IMG/VR virus record: IMGVR_UViG_3300014501_000063 | Location: 1-25,988 of that record | Origin: a virus | Length of the DNA stretch: 25,988 nt | Strand: one strand, 5' to 3' | In this document: in pieces, positions 13,439 to 20,119 of the stretch | Numbering within the stretch: position 1 is the first letter of the stretch | Layout of the letters: the number at the start of each line of letters is the position of its first letter | Translations under genes and position numbers: made by a program | Notes under the pieces: model-generated | Database searches by the model: none | Seen by the model: the letters and a program-made list of their open reading frames with translations, nothing else | Told to the model about the DNA's origin: nothing

Positions 13439-14338
13439 ATGGCGCTCAATATCACCCGGATCTCCGACGCCATCGTCGAGCCCGTCTCGCTCGCCCTGGC
13501 GCATGCGCAGTGCCGCCTCGACCCCACCTTCATCGCCGACGACGTGCTGTTGACGCTCTATATCTCGTCCGCGCGCCAGACTGCGGAGAAGATCATGCAG
13601 CGCGCCATCTTCAATCAGACCTGGCAGCGCACGCTCGATAGCTTTCCTCTGTCTGCCAGTCTCGATTACGCGGCGTCGCCGGCGGACCGCTGGAATCTTC
13701 CCGTCTACGGCGCCCAGGTCAATCGCCTGGTCATCGATCTGCCCATGGGCCGCGCGCTGGCTGTCAATTCGATCACCTATGAGGCGTGCAACGGCGAGCT
13801 ATACACGCTTTCGCCATCGTCCTACGCTGCCGACTTCACCGGCATCCCCTGCCGCCTCACGCCGTCTCAGTTGTCTGAGGGCGCGAGCGTGTGGCCGTTT
13901 CAGGGTGGCTATCTGCCTGGCTCCGTCAAGATTCAGTGGCAGGCGGGAAGTTTCGTCGCGAGCTGCGTAGATAGCCTCGTCGTGCCGTCCACTGGCGCCT
14001 ACGCGGTGACGCTGTCGGCTTCGGCCGCGATCGCGGCGGGGACAACTGCGCTGACCAGCTCGGTGACTCTCGTCGACGCGGATGGAAACCCGGTAGTCTT
14101 CACGATTGCGGGCGGCGTTCTCACGGTTGCTTCAACCTATGCAGGCCAGACACTCAAGGCGAGTTATTACACCGGCAACTGCCCTGCAGACGTCCAGCAC
14201 GCCATTCTGTGGCTTGTCGCGCACTATTACCGCAACGCGGAAGCTGCCACCGATCTCAAGCTCGCAGATCTGCCGCAAGGCGTCCAGGCTAAGCTCACGC
14301 CGCACATCGTCGAATGGAGCGACTACCGGCCATGCTGA
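13439..14338 (+). CDS. Head-tail connector, phiE125 gp8-like, with inserted domain
   Basis: 299 residues. The N-terminal part (SLALAHAQCRLDPT, DDVLLTLYISSARQTAEKIMQRAIFNQTW) is the characteristic helical core of the phiE125 gp8 / HK97 gp6-type connector that forms a ring under the portal. The closing helix PADVQHAILWLVAHYYRNAE also fits. These two parts are normally close together. Here about 75 residues (about 172-246) of beta-type, Ser/Thr/Ala/Val-rich sequence (AYAVTLSASAAIAAGTTA, VTLVDADGNPVVFTIAGG) are inserted between AGSF and NCPAD, making the protein about 100 residues longer than usual (about 200). The insert could decorate the neck. The end overlaps the next ATG by 7 bp. Confidence 0.85.
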   Translation: MALNITRISDAIVEPVSLALAHAQCRLDPTFIADDVLLTLYISSARQTAEKIMQRAIFNQTWQRTLDSFPLSASLDYAASPADRWNLPVYGAQVNRLVIDLPMGRALAVNSITYEACNGELYTLSPSSYAADFTGIPCRLTPSQLSEGASVWPFQGGYLPGSVKIQWQAGSFVASCVDSLVVPSTGAYAVTLSASAAIAAGTTALTSSVTLVDADGNPVVFTIAGGVLTVASTYAGQTLKASYYTGNCPADVQHAILWLVAHYYRNAEAATDLKLADLPQGVQAKLTPHIVEWSDYRPC

Positions 14339-14691
14339 GCCCGTCGATCGCAGCCGCGGATCTTTGTCACTGGATCCAGATCCAGGCGCCCCAGAGCACT
14401 GCAGACGCGCGCGGGCTCTCAGTGTCGCCGGCGGCCTGGAATACCGTTTGCGCGACTCGGGCGGCCATCTACACCGCGGGCGGCCGCGAGACCTCGCAGG
14501 CCTCGCAGATCGTTTCCGAAGTTTCGCATGTGGTCAAGATTCGCTGGGGCGGCGTCGCGATCCTGGCAGGCTACCAGGTGCTTTTTAAGGATCGCGTCTT
14601 CATCGTGAAATACGTCGAAAACATCCTTGAGCGCAACCGCATGCTCGTTCTCTATTGCCTCGAAGTTAACCAGGGCGGAGGCCAGTTGTGA
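14332..14691 (+). CDS. Head-tail joining/stopper protein (SPP1 gp16-like)
   Basis: 119 residues, ATG 14332 chosen in preference to an in-frame 14314 start that lies deeper in the connector gene. Beta-rich pattern with AAWNTVCATRAAIYTAGGRETSQA, then VVKIRWGGVAILAGYQVLFKDRVFIVKYVENILERNRMLVLYCLEV, which follows the Phage_H_T_join family (typically about 110 residues, with R-E-x-x-Q-A and a final ERNRxLVLYCxE-type strand). It closes the head after packaging and links connector to tail. Overlaps the next GTG by 4 bp (GTGA, 14688-14691). Confidence 0.85.
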   Translation: MLSPSIAAADLCHWIQIQAPQSTADARGLSVSPAAWNTVCATRAAIYTAGGRETSQASQIVSEVSHVVKIRWGGVAILAGYQVLFKDRVFIVKYVENILERNRMLVLYCLEVNQGGGQL

Positions 14692-15107
14692 TCGATGCCG
14701 GTCTCTACGCGCTGCTCTCGGGCAACTCCGCTGTCGCTGCGCTGGTGGGCGCGCAGATCTTCGCCGGCGACGCGCCGGATGATATTTCGCAGTATCCGTG
14801 CATCGCGTATTCCTTTGTCGGCGGGTCGGCTGATCCGACTATGGCCACCTCCGGCATGATTCGCCAGCGGGTGCAGATCGATGCCTTCGCGGCGCTGCCG
14901 AGCGGGGGGTTGTCGGCCGGCTCTGTGGCTGCGGCGATTCGCTGCGCGGCGATCAAGGCTGTCAATGGCTGGCAGCAACTACTTTCTGACGGCACCAACG
15001 TTTCAAACGCCGTCCTGCTCAACCCTGGGACCGACTTCGTATCGGAAGACAGAATCTTCCGCTGCATGTGCGAGTTCTACGTCCTTTACACCCTTCCAAC
15101 CAGTTAA
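14688..15107 (+). CDS. Tail terminator/completion protein (DUF3168-like)
   Basis: 139 residues, GTG start in a 4-bp overlap. Reads as the DUF3168 pattern: IDAGLYALLSGNSAVAALVG at the start, IFAGDAPDDISQYPCIAYSFVGG, then RQRVQIDAFAA with an alpha/beta core and AIRCAAIKAVNGW. The protein caps the tail tube and provides the interface to the head (lambda gpU type). It sits directly in front of the tail-tube gene, as is usual. The end overlaps the ribosome-binding site (AAGGAG, 15106-15111) of the tail-tube gene. Confidence 0.85.
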   Translation: MIDAGLYALLSGNSAVAALVGAQIFAGDAPDDISQYPCIAYSFVGGSADPTMATSGMIRQRVQIDAFAALPSGGLSAGSVAAAIRCAAIKAVNGWQQLLSDGTNVSNAVLLNPGTDFVSEDRIFRCMCEFYVLYTLPTS

Positions 15108-15119
15108 GGAGCGAAAGCG

Positions 15120-15560
15120 ATGACATACGGCGGTTCTCAGGCACAGGCCGGGAGGGGATCAACTCTCTCTATCGGCGCGACCCCCACAATGATCGGCGAA
15201 GTCAAGGAAGTTCCGCTCAATCGCGGCAAGTGGGAAGTCGTCGACACTACAAACTTCGAGTCGGGCTCCGATTCTGAGCAGCTCGTCACCATGCGCAAGC
15301 CCGGATCGTGCACTTTCAAGGGTAACCGCGTATCTACAGATGCAGGCCAGGCCCTGGTCGAAGCGGCATACCAGAGCGGCGCGCTCACGGCCTTCGTGCT
15401 GCAGCTGCCCAGGAATCCCACGCAGACAACCATTGGCGACAAGTACACCTTCAATGCTTTTGTGGTTGGGTCTGACTTCACCGACGCGGTGACGCAGGCG
15501 ATCGAATTCTCGATCGAGCTCAATATCAGCCTCGGGTGCACTCTGACTGAAGGATCGTAA
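15120..15560 (+). CDS. Major tail tube protein
   Basis: 146 residues, ATG 15120 with AAGGAG. Beta-rich fold with GSTLSIGATPTMIGEVKEVPL, GKWEVVDTTNFESGSDSEQLV, RKPGSCTFKGNRVSTDAGQALV and AIEFSIELNIS at the end. This fits the siphovirus tail tube protein family (gpV-like) in size and pattern. Position between DUF3168 tail terminator and tail chaperones agrees. It stacks as hexameric rings to make the non-contractile tail. It is followed by a terminator-like hairpin, which fits its high expression relative to the chaperones. Confidence 0.88.
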   Translation: MTYGGSQAQAGRGSTLSIGATPTMIGEVKEVPLNRGKWEVVDTTNFESGSDSEQLVTMRKPGSCTFKGNRVSTDAGQALVEAAYQSGALTAFVLQLPRNPTQTTIGDKYTFNAFVVGSDFTDAVTQAIEFSIELNISLGCTLTEGS

Positions 15561-15595
15561 AGCTTCACCGCCTATCGCTCCTTTCATTTGCCTCC

Positions 15596-15627
15596 TCGGG
15601 CTGCTCTTCGGAGTGGCCCGACTTTTT
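15596..15627 (+). terminator. Terminator-like hairpin after the tail tube gene
   Basis: TCGGGC (15596-15601) pairs with GCCCGA (15616-15621). Inside, CTC / GAG close a UUCG tetraloop (15607-15610). CTTTTT follows (15622-15627). Read-through is expected because the chaperone gene starts just behind. It is preceded by the same CATTTGCCTCC (15585-15595) seen before the 13199 terminator. Confidence 0.75.
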
Positions 15628-15639
15628 AAAAAGGAAACT

Positions 15640-16077
15640 ATGAAGAATCCAGTTCAACCATCGACCACCCTGACTGTCGCCGATCCCGTGAAGGGCGGCG
15701 AAGTATCCTTCGAGCTGCTGTTTGACTTTGAGGCGATCGCGCGCGCCGAGGATCTGACGGGCCGCTCCTTACTCATGGGCCTCACGCGCCGGGATATCGA
15801 CCATCCGGCCATCGGGCTGGTGCGCGCCATGCTTTTTGCATTTCTACTACCGACGCAGCCTGAGATCACATTCGCAGAGGCCTCGACTTTTGTTACCTGG
15901 GAAACTGCCGATTTCATCTGGAATAAACTGATCGAGGCTTGGGTTGTAGCTGTCCCAGGTTTCGACTCCTGGCTGTCTGAGCAGGAGGCTTGGCGCTCGC
16001 ATCTTCCGGATGCTACCGGCTCAATGATCCCCTCAAATATCCCGCCACTAGCGCCACTTAAGGGGCGGATCGCATGA
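15640..16077 (+). CDS. Tail assembly chaperone, first paralogue
   Basis: 145 residues, ATG 15640 preceded by AAAAAGGAAAC. An in-frame start at 15613 falls inside the terminator hairpin and is rejected. Reads as a tail chaperone of the gpG type: GGEVSFELLFDFEAIARAEDLTGRSL, then LVRAMLFAFLLPTQPEITFAEASTFVTWETADFIWNKLIEAWVVA. This pattern of a beta hairpin followed by helices is repeated in the next gene, so the two are tandem paralogues. Chaperones of this kind coat the tape measure protein before tail assembly. The C-terminal part here is longer (PDATGSMIPSNIPPLAP). Overlaps the next ATG by 4 bp. Confidence 0.75.
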   Translation: MKNPVQPSTTLTVADPVKGGEVSFELLFDFEAIARAEDLTGRSLLMGLTRRDIDHPAIGLVRAMLFAFLLPTQPEITFAEASTFVTWETADFIWNKLIEAWVVAVPGFDSWLSEQEAWRSHLPDATGSMIPSNIPPLAPLKGRIA

Positions 16078-16463
16078 GCAAATCGCCGAACATTAAGCGC
16101 AGCATCACAGACGCGACATTGCCTAAGACGCCTATTGAGATCGACGGCAAGACTTACCAGCTTTGTTGCGATTTAGGTGCCCTCTCTGATGCGGAAACGC
16201 GAATCAATCAAGAGATGGCAAAAAGCGGTCAGGCGGCTCGCGTCAATCTCCTTTTTGCCATGGCTGAAGAGAACCTCGCAAACACGCGTGTCCTCTTTGC
16301 GGCGGCGCTCGGCCCCTACCAGCCAGAGATTTCCTTCGACCAGGCGTGCGCTCTGGTAAATGCGCAGAGCGTCTTTGAGATCCTGTTCGCCCTTCGCGTG
16401 GCATGGAAGGCTGCTACGCCGGAGGCAAAAGTAAACCCTCCCGCAGCTCAGGCGGAAAAGTAG
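16074..16463 (+). CDS. Tail assembly chaperone, second paralogue (gpG-like)
   Basis: 129 residues, ATGA overlap. The segments PIEIDGKTYQLCCDLGALSDAETRI and GPYQPEISFDQACALVNAQSVFEILFALRVAWKAA mirror the first paralogue (FDFEAIARAEDLTG and PEITFAEASTF), so it is a tandem duplication. It lies directly before an overlapping ORF in the -1 frame (16403-16795), as in lambda G-T. Expected role: short chaperone form made in excess over the frameshifted long form. The stop TAG at 16461-16463 follows the sequence G GAA AAG. Confidence 0.8.
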   Translation: MSKSPNIKRSITDATLPKTPIEIDGKTYQLCCDLGALSDAETRINQEMAKSGQAARVNLLFAMAEENLANTRVLFAAALGPYQPEISFDQACALVNAQSVFEILFALRVAWKAATPEAKVNPPAAQAEK

Positions 16464-16795
16464 CCGCTCCCTCTTGGGCTGAATATTGGGGTTTCGCGCG
16501 AGTTCGGCTTGGGATGCGGAAAGATGAGTTCTTCGCTCTGACGCCGCGGCTTTTCCTCGAACTTGTAGAACAGGAGCGCCTCCGGTCGCGCGAACTGCAG
16601 GCCTTATTCGCGCTGCTGCGACGGGATGTAATTAACTTCAGCATGTGTCATCCAAAGAAGGCGGTCGAGCTTTCCGACCTACTGCCCTCAGAGATCGGGG
16701 TGCGCCAGCCCAGCCCGGCGAGAATGAGCCCGAAGCGCCGCGCTGCGGTTGCTGAAAAGCTCAGGGTGGCGATGGGGATGTTCGCGGGCGGTTGA
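16403..16795 (+). CDS. gpT-like tail chaperone extension reached by -1 frameshift
   Basis: The open frame lies one base back from the second chaperone gene and overlaps its end by 61 bp. No Shine-Dalgarno is seen for the internal ATG at 16403, which argues for entry by frameshifting rather than an independent start. The part after the slip site (from 16460, about 111 residues) contains WAEYWGFARVRLGMRKDEFFALTPRLFLELVEQE, which matches the ARxRLGxxPxxFxxLTPRE pattern of phage and GTA tail assembly chaperones (TAC family), then RDVINFSMCHPKK and a basic helix. The fusion would be the long GT chaperone that links the tape measure to tail tube subunits. The stop overlaps an unused TTG of the next gene. 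Confidence 0.75.
   Translation: MEGCYAGGKSKPSRSSGGKVAAPSWAEYWGFARVRLGMRKDEFFALTPRLFLELVEQERLRSRELQALFALLRRDVINFSMCHPKKAVELSDLLPSEIGVRQPSPARMSPKRRAAVAEKLRVAMGMFAGG
16454..16460 (+). other. Candidate -1 ribosomal frameshift site
   Basis: The zero-frame codons GAA AAG TAG at the end of the second chaperone gene are preceded by G, giving the heptamer GGAAAAG. The A-site AAG can re-pair as AAA after a -1 slip and the ribosome then continues in the frame of the 16403-16795 ORF. GGAAAAG is not the classic GGGAAAG of lambda, and an alternative A-run lies at 16427-16430 (GCA AAA GTA). Confidence 0.5.
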
Positions 16796-16809
16796 TTCCG
16801 TGCTATACT
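16781..16809 (+). promoter_or_regulatory. Candidate extended -10 promoter of the immunity gene
   Basis: TGCTATACT (16801-16809) fits an extended -10 box (TGnTATAAT-like) with TATACT at 16804-16809. A weak -35 (TTCGCG) lies 17 bp upstream at 16781-16786. The predicted start near 16816 gives a leader of about 12 bases holding GGAGG (16819-16823) before the ATG at 16828. The extended -10 can compensate the poor -35. Confidence 0.5.
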
Positions 16810-16827
16810 TCCTGGCACGGAGGCGTT

Positions 16828-17103
16828 ATGAGCGGAAGCGATGTCGGTGGCACCCTGCTTTTGGGCTTTCTTGGGTTTCTTTATTTTCTGCCGTTCTTTG
16901 TCGCGTGCGTCCGTAAGTGTAAGGCGTTCGCGGGAATTGCGGTTGTCAACCTTTTTCTCGGCTGGACCCTCGTAGGGTGGGTCGTGGCCCTGGCTTGGGC
17001 TGCCTGTGGCGAAGTTAGAGCGCCGGAGGCGTCGCAGGCCGCGGAGTTGTCATTGTCTGACTATGACCCCCGTCTCTGGAAAGTGACGCGCACTGGAAAG
17101 TGA
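16828..17103 (+). CDS. Superinfection immunity protein, T4 Imm-like
   Basis: 91 residues from ATG 16828 with GGAGG 5 bp upstream. A TTG at 16792 would give 12 more residues but has no such site. Two membrane helices are visible: about 7-27 (GGTLLLGFLGFLYFLPFFVACV) and about 34-58, containing VVNLFLGWTLVGWVVALAW, which is the signature of the Imm superinfection family. A cytoplasmic-type charged tail follows (from about residue 60). In T4, Imm blocks DNA entry of related phages into an infected cell. Here it would exclude superinfecting phage. It has its own promoter-like and terminator-like signals inside the tail module, which makes it a moron. Confidence 0.85.
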   Translation: MSGSDVGGTLLLGFLGFLYFLPFFVACVRKCKAFAGIAVVNLFLGWTLVGWVVALAWAACGEVRAPEASQAAELSLSDYDPRLWKVTRTGK

Positions 17104-17128
17104 ACTAATCAGGTACCTCGTTTTCGGA

Positions 17129-17154
17129 AAGCCGCCTTTCGAGGCGGCTTTTCT
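17129..17154 (+). terminator. Rho-independent terminator behind the immunity gene
   Basis: AAGCCGCC (17129-17136) and GGCGGCTT (17143-17150) form an 8-bp stem with a TTTCGA loop, followed by TTCT, so the T-run reads CTTTTCT in total. It closes the immunity cassette 25 bp after the stop, with the next gene's Shine-Dalgarno (GGAG) directly behind. The short T-run suggests partial read-through into the tail genes. Confidence 0.8.
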
Positions 17155-17166
17155 ATTGGAGAAAAA

Positions 17167-17655
17167 ATGCCGATGAGCCTCAAGACGAAAGGTTTTCCTG
17201 AGACTCAGGCCGGGTTCGCGCGGGTGCGGGAGCTCGTGAGGACGGATGCAACCAGGAGCGCCGTCCGCGTCGGCGGGGCTGTCATGGTCGAGGAAATGAA
17301 GGAGGGGGCCCCCGTATTAGACGAAAAGAACGCGGGGAGTAACGCGCTGGAACCGAACGCGCTAAAGACGGGCATTGGCCTACGCGTTGAGCCGGTGCGT
17401 GACGGCCTGGTTATTGCGTTTATCGGCCCAAAGCGCGGAACGCGCCGCGTCGCGCACCTGGTGGAGTACGGCCACCGTTTGATCAAGGGCGGCAAATCAT
17501 ATGTCACGGCAGCGGGAGCGCAGGGGCCGGGGAAGCTGATCGGCGAAGTGCCCGCGCATCCGTTTTTGCGGCCCGCGTTTGAAACCAGCTGGCAAAGGTC
17601 GATTGAGGCCTTCGCGGCCGAACTGAAAGTGCAACTCGCGAGGTTTTCGAGCTAA
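17167..17655 (+). CDS. HK97 gp10-like tail completion protein
   Basis: 162 residues, ATG 17167 with GGAG (a second ATG at 17173 is possible). The pattern RVGGAVMVEEMKEGAPVLDEKN, then GPKRGTRRVAHLVEYGHRLIKGGKSY, then PAHPFLRPAFETSWQRSIEAFAAELK is characteristic of the HK97 gp10 family (helix, G-x(2)-RVAHLVEYG-H, and H-PFLRPAF ... the C-terminal helix). It normally sits between the head-closure protein and the DUF3168 tail terminator. Here it is about 2.5 kb further down, directly in front of the tape measure. Expected role: minor tail/neck component. Its stop overlaps the tape-measure ATG (TAATG). Confidence 0.85.
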   Translation: MPMSLKTKGFPETQAGFARVRELVRTDATRSAVRVGGAVMVEEMKEGAPVLDEKNAGSNALEPNALKTGIGLRVEPVRDGLVIAFIGPKRGTRRVAHLVEYGHRLIKGGKSYVTAAGAQGPGKLIGEVPAHPFLRPAFETSWQRSIEAFAAELKVQLARFSS

Positions 17656-19907
17656 TGGGTACATCGATTGGCACCGTAACCGCGATCCTCGAAGCGAACA
17701 CGAAAACTTTCGACACGTCGCTGCAGAGCAGCACAAACCAACTCAGGGCCGCGCAGTTCGCGGCCGAGAAGGCCGGCACCGCAATTTCAGTGGCGGGCGA
17801 GAAGATTGACCGCACGGCGCTGCTGCAGGAGCGCGCAGCAGACCGCGCCCGCGCGGCCTGGCAGCGGGAGCTGCTGCAGCAGGAGAAAGCGACGCTGGCC
17901 GAAGCTGCCACGGCGCGATCTAAAGAGATCGCCGCGCTCAAGACGGACATTCTTACGCGGGCGACGGAGAATGAGGCGAAAGCGCAGGCCAGGCTAAACC
18001 TGCTCCTTGGTACGGGGCGCACGGCCCTTCAGGGAGTGCAGACGATCGGGGTTGGCATTGGCTTCGGCTTGGCTGTCGCGGGGCTCAAGAGGATGATCGA
18101 GTCCACGATTGAGGCTGGCGTGGAACTCGGCCGGCTGCACGAGCAGACTGGGGTCTCGATGGAGGACCTTTCGGTGCTCAAGTTCGCGGCTGCGGAGACG
18201 GGCACTAGCTTTGAGACTTTGACGCGCGGCTTCCGCCGTCTGGCTGTCACCGTCTCCGACGCGGAGCGCGGCGTGAAAGTGGCAAAGCTTGGCTTTCAAG
18301 ACCTTGGAATTTCAACTGAAGACCTCAAGGCCAAGGGAAACGATATGTATGGCGTCCTGCAATTGATCGCTGACAAGTTCGAGCAGATGCCCGACGGGAT
18401 CGGGAAGAGCGACGCGGCCGCGAAGATCTTTGGAGTGCGTATGGGGTCGGAGATGATCCCGGTGTTGAACCAGGGCGCGGCGGCGCTGGAAAACTTCAAA
18501 TCGAAGGCTCCGATCATTACCGACCATGATCTCGAACAGTTAGAAAAGGCGCATAAGGCGACGGTAAATCTCAGTGCTGCATGGCAAAAGTTCTCGATGA
18601 ACCTGACTGTGGCTGTGGCGCCGGCCATGAGCACGTTTTTTAACTGGCTGGCGACTGGTATTGAGAAGAATGAAGCCGAGCTGGCTCACCTTGGGGAATC
18701 GTGGAAGGCTCTCGGCCGGACGGTTCTCCTTGCGGGGCAGGGCCTGTTCGGAGCGGCGTATCTTTCCGCGCAGGGAATTATGCCGCCTGTCGCTGCCGCC
18801 CCAGCGGCCTCCTCCGCGCCTAAAGCTGGCGGTGTCGGCCCTGGCGGTGGGTCGGTGAGGGGAATCGAGGGCGCGCTAGCTACTGCTGATTTCACAAACT
18901 ATTGGTCTGGTTATTTCAGGGCCGCGGCCGCGGCGGGGGCGCCGAGTAAGCTTCCGGCCGGCGCGTGGAACTGGGCCGCGCAGTACGGCGCCCCGGCCCC
19001 GGGCGCGGCTGCTATGCCCGGCTACAACCCCATGGCTCTGGGCCTCAACTTTGGCGCTTCCGCAAAGGTCATCGGTCCGAGCGCCGGGCCGTTCGATGCA
19101 TTCCTGAAAACCTTGAAGGATACGGCGGATGAATTCACGAACTTGAATCAGGTCCTCAGCAGCTTCACTATCGGAACCTTGAATAAGTTCAACGAAACGC
19201 TGATGAAGGTGCTTTCGACGCCGGACAGCATGCTGCGCGGGCAGCATCCCTGGCGCCAGCTCGGCGCGAGCACCGCTCAGAGCGCCGGCAGCGCTGCCCT
19301 CAAGTACGGCGAGGGCATGGCCATGTCAGAGCTCGGCAAGATTCCCGGCATTGGCAAGCTCTTCAAGAGCACGCATAAGCCGACGGGCTCGCAATCTGAT
19401 CCGCTTTGGGTCAAGCTGGTTGACGGCGGCGCGGGTAGTACGTCGAGCTCGATGGGGGGGGGGGACTCCATTAGTAGCAGTTTTTTGGGCGGCGGCGGCA
19501 GCGGCGGCGCGGGAAGCGCGATGGGGGCTGGCGGAGCCGGCGCGATCGGCGCCCTCTTCGGCGGCGGCGCGAGCGAAGGGTCTGGCGCGACGGCTTCGAT
19601 GGGGAAAGGTGCGGCGGAAGGCTTTGCTGAAGGTGGCATGATCCCCTCGAATATGCCGTCACTCGTCGGCGAGAAAGGCCCGGAGCTCTTCATGCCGAGG
19701 ACCTCGGGGCGCATCATACCCAACGGCTCGTTTGGCGGCGGTCAAACCGTCAACAACTACTTCGATAACAGGGGAAATTCGGATCCGGCTGCTTCGGAGG
19801 CGGCGATGCATCGCGTCGTGCGATCTTACCTGCCCCACATTAGCGGCATGGCGACGAACGCCATCCGCGACAGTAACCGCCGCCGGCCTCTCTCGAAGGC
19901 TCGCTGA
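17655..19907 (+). CDS. Tape measure protein
   Basis: 750 residues, ATG 17655. A coiled coil (about 40-115) is followed by a hydrophobic segment (about 127-147, GVQTIGVGIGFGLAVAGL), and a region FETLTRGFRRLAV ... KSDAAAKIFGVRMGSEMIPVLNQGA, seen widely in phage tape measures. A low-complexity Gly/Ser/Ala part follows (about 590-665), and then the typical C-terminus FAEGGMIPSNMPSLVGEKGP ELFMPRTSGRIIPNG. The protein sets tail length and is ejected with DNA. At roughly 1.5 angstrom per residue it would suggest a tail near 110 nm (rule of thumb). An 11-base poly-G tract (19454-19464) lies in the Gly linker. Confidence 0.93.
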   Translation: MGTSIGTVTAILEANTKTFDTSLQSSTNQLRAAQFAAEKAGTAISVAGEKIDRTALLQERAADRARAAWQRELLQQEKATLAEAATARSKEIAALKTDILTRATENEAKAQARLNLLLGTGRTALQGVQTIGVGIGFGLAVAGLKRMIESTIEAGVELGRLHEQTGVSMEDLSVLKFAAAETGTSFETLTRGFRRLAVTVSDAERGVKVAKLGFQDLGISTEDLKAKGNDMYGVLQLIADKFEQMPDGIGKSDAAAKIFGVRMGSEMIPVLNQGAAALENFKSKAPIITDHDLEQLEKAHKATVNLSAAWQKFSMNLTVAVAPAMSTFFNWLATGIEKNEAELAHLGESWKALGRTVLLAGQGLFGAAYLSAQGIMPPVAAAPAASSAPKAGGVGPGGGSVRGIEGALATADFTNYWSGYFRAAAAAGAPSKLPAGAWNWAAQYGAPAPGAAAMPGYNPMALGLNFGASAKVIGPSAGPFDAFLKTLKDTADEFTNLNQVLSSFTIGTLNKFNETLMKVLSTPDSMLRGQHPWRQLGASTAQSAGSAALKYGEGMAMSELGKIPGIGKLFKSTHKPTGSQSDPLWVKLVDGGAGSTSSSMGGGDSISSSFLGGGGSGGAGSAMGAGGAGAIGALFGGGASEGSGATASMGKGAAEGFAEGGMIPSNMPSLVGEKGPELFMPRTSGRIIPNGSFGGGQTVNNYFDNRGNSDPAASEAAMHRVVRSYLPHISGMATNAIRDSNRRRPLSKAR
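19454..19464 (+). repeat. Poly-G tract in the tape-measure linker
   Basis: Eleven consecutive G residues in the reading frame of the tape measure gene, in a Gly-rich linker. Homopolymers of this length slip easily in replication and sequencing, and a one-base change would cut off the last about 150 residues, including the conserved C-terminus. Confidence 0.8.
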
Positions 19908-20110
19908 TGCTGCGGATCAATCCCGATTATGACTGGGAGAGAATTTATCGCGAGGCGCGCATCGCGCGCGGCTGGCGCTTCCCCGTCCATGGCCCGATGA
20001 TGCGTTCCGTTGCCATCCCTCCGGGGATGACGGCAGAGGATCTGGAAACCCTACTTGTCGGCGTGTGTCATACGCAGGCGCTGCTCGATAGCCGTCACGC
20101 TCGGAACTGA
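19907..20110 (+). CDS. Small tail-region protein, unknown
   Basis: 67 residues, ATG in a TGATG overlap with the tape measure stop. Short helical and basic N-terminus (NPDYDWERIYREARIARGWRFP), then HGPMMRSVAIPPGMTAEDLETLLVGVCHTQALL. No TM or catalytic motif is visible. Position directly after the tape measure and before the distal tail protein suggests a tail-assembly accessory, but no family is recognised. GC-rich third positions support it as a real gene. Confidence 0.6.
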   Translation: MLRINPDYDWERIYREARIARGWRFPVHGPMMRSVAIPPGMTAEDLETLLVGVCHTQALLDSRHARN

Positions 20111-20119
20111 GGCTGATCC

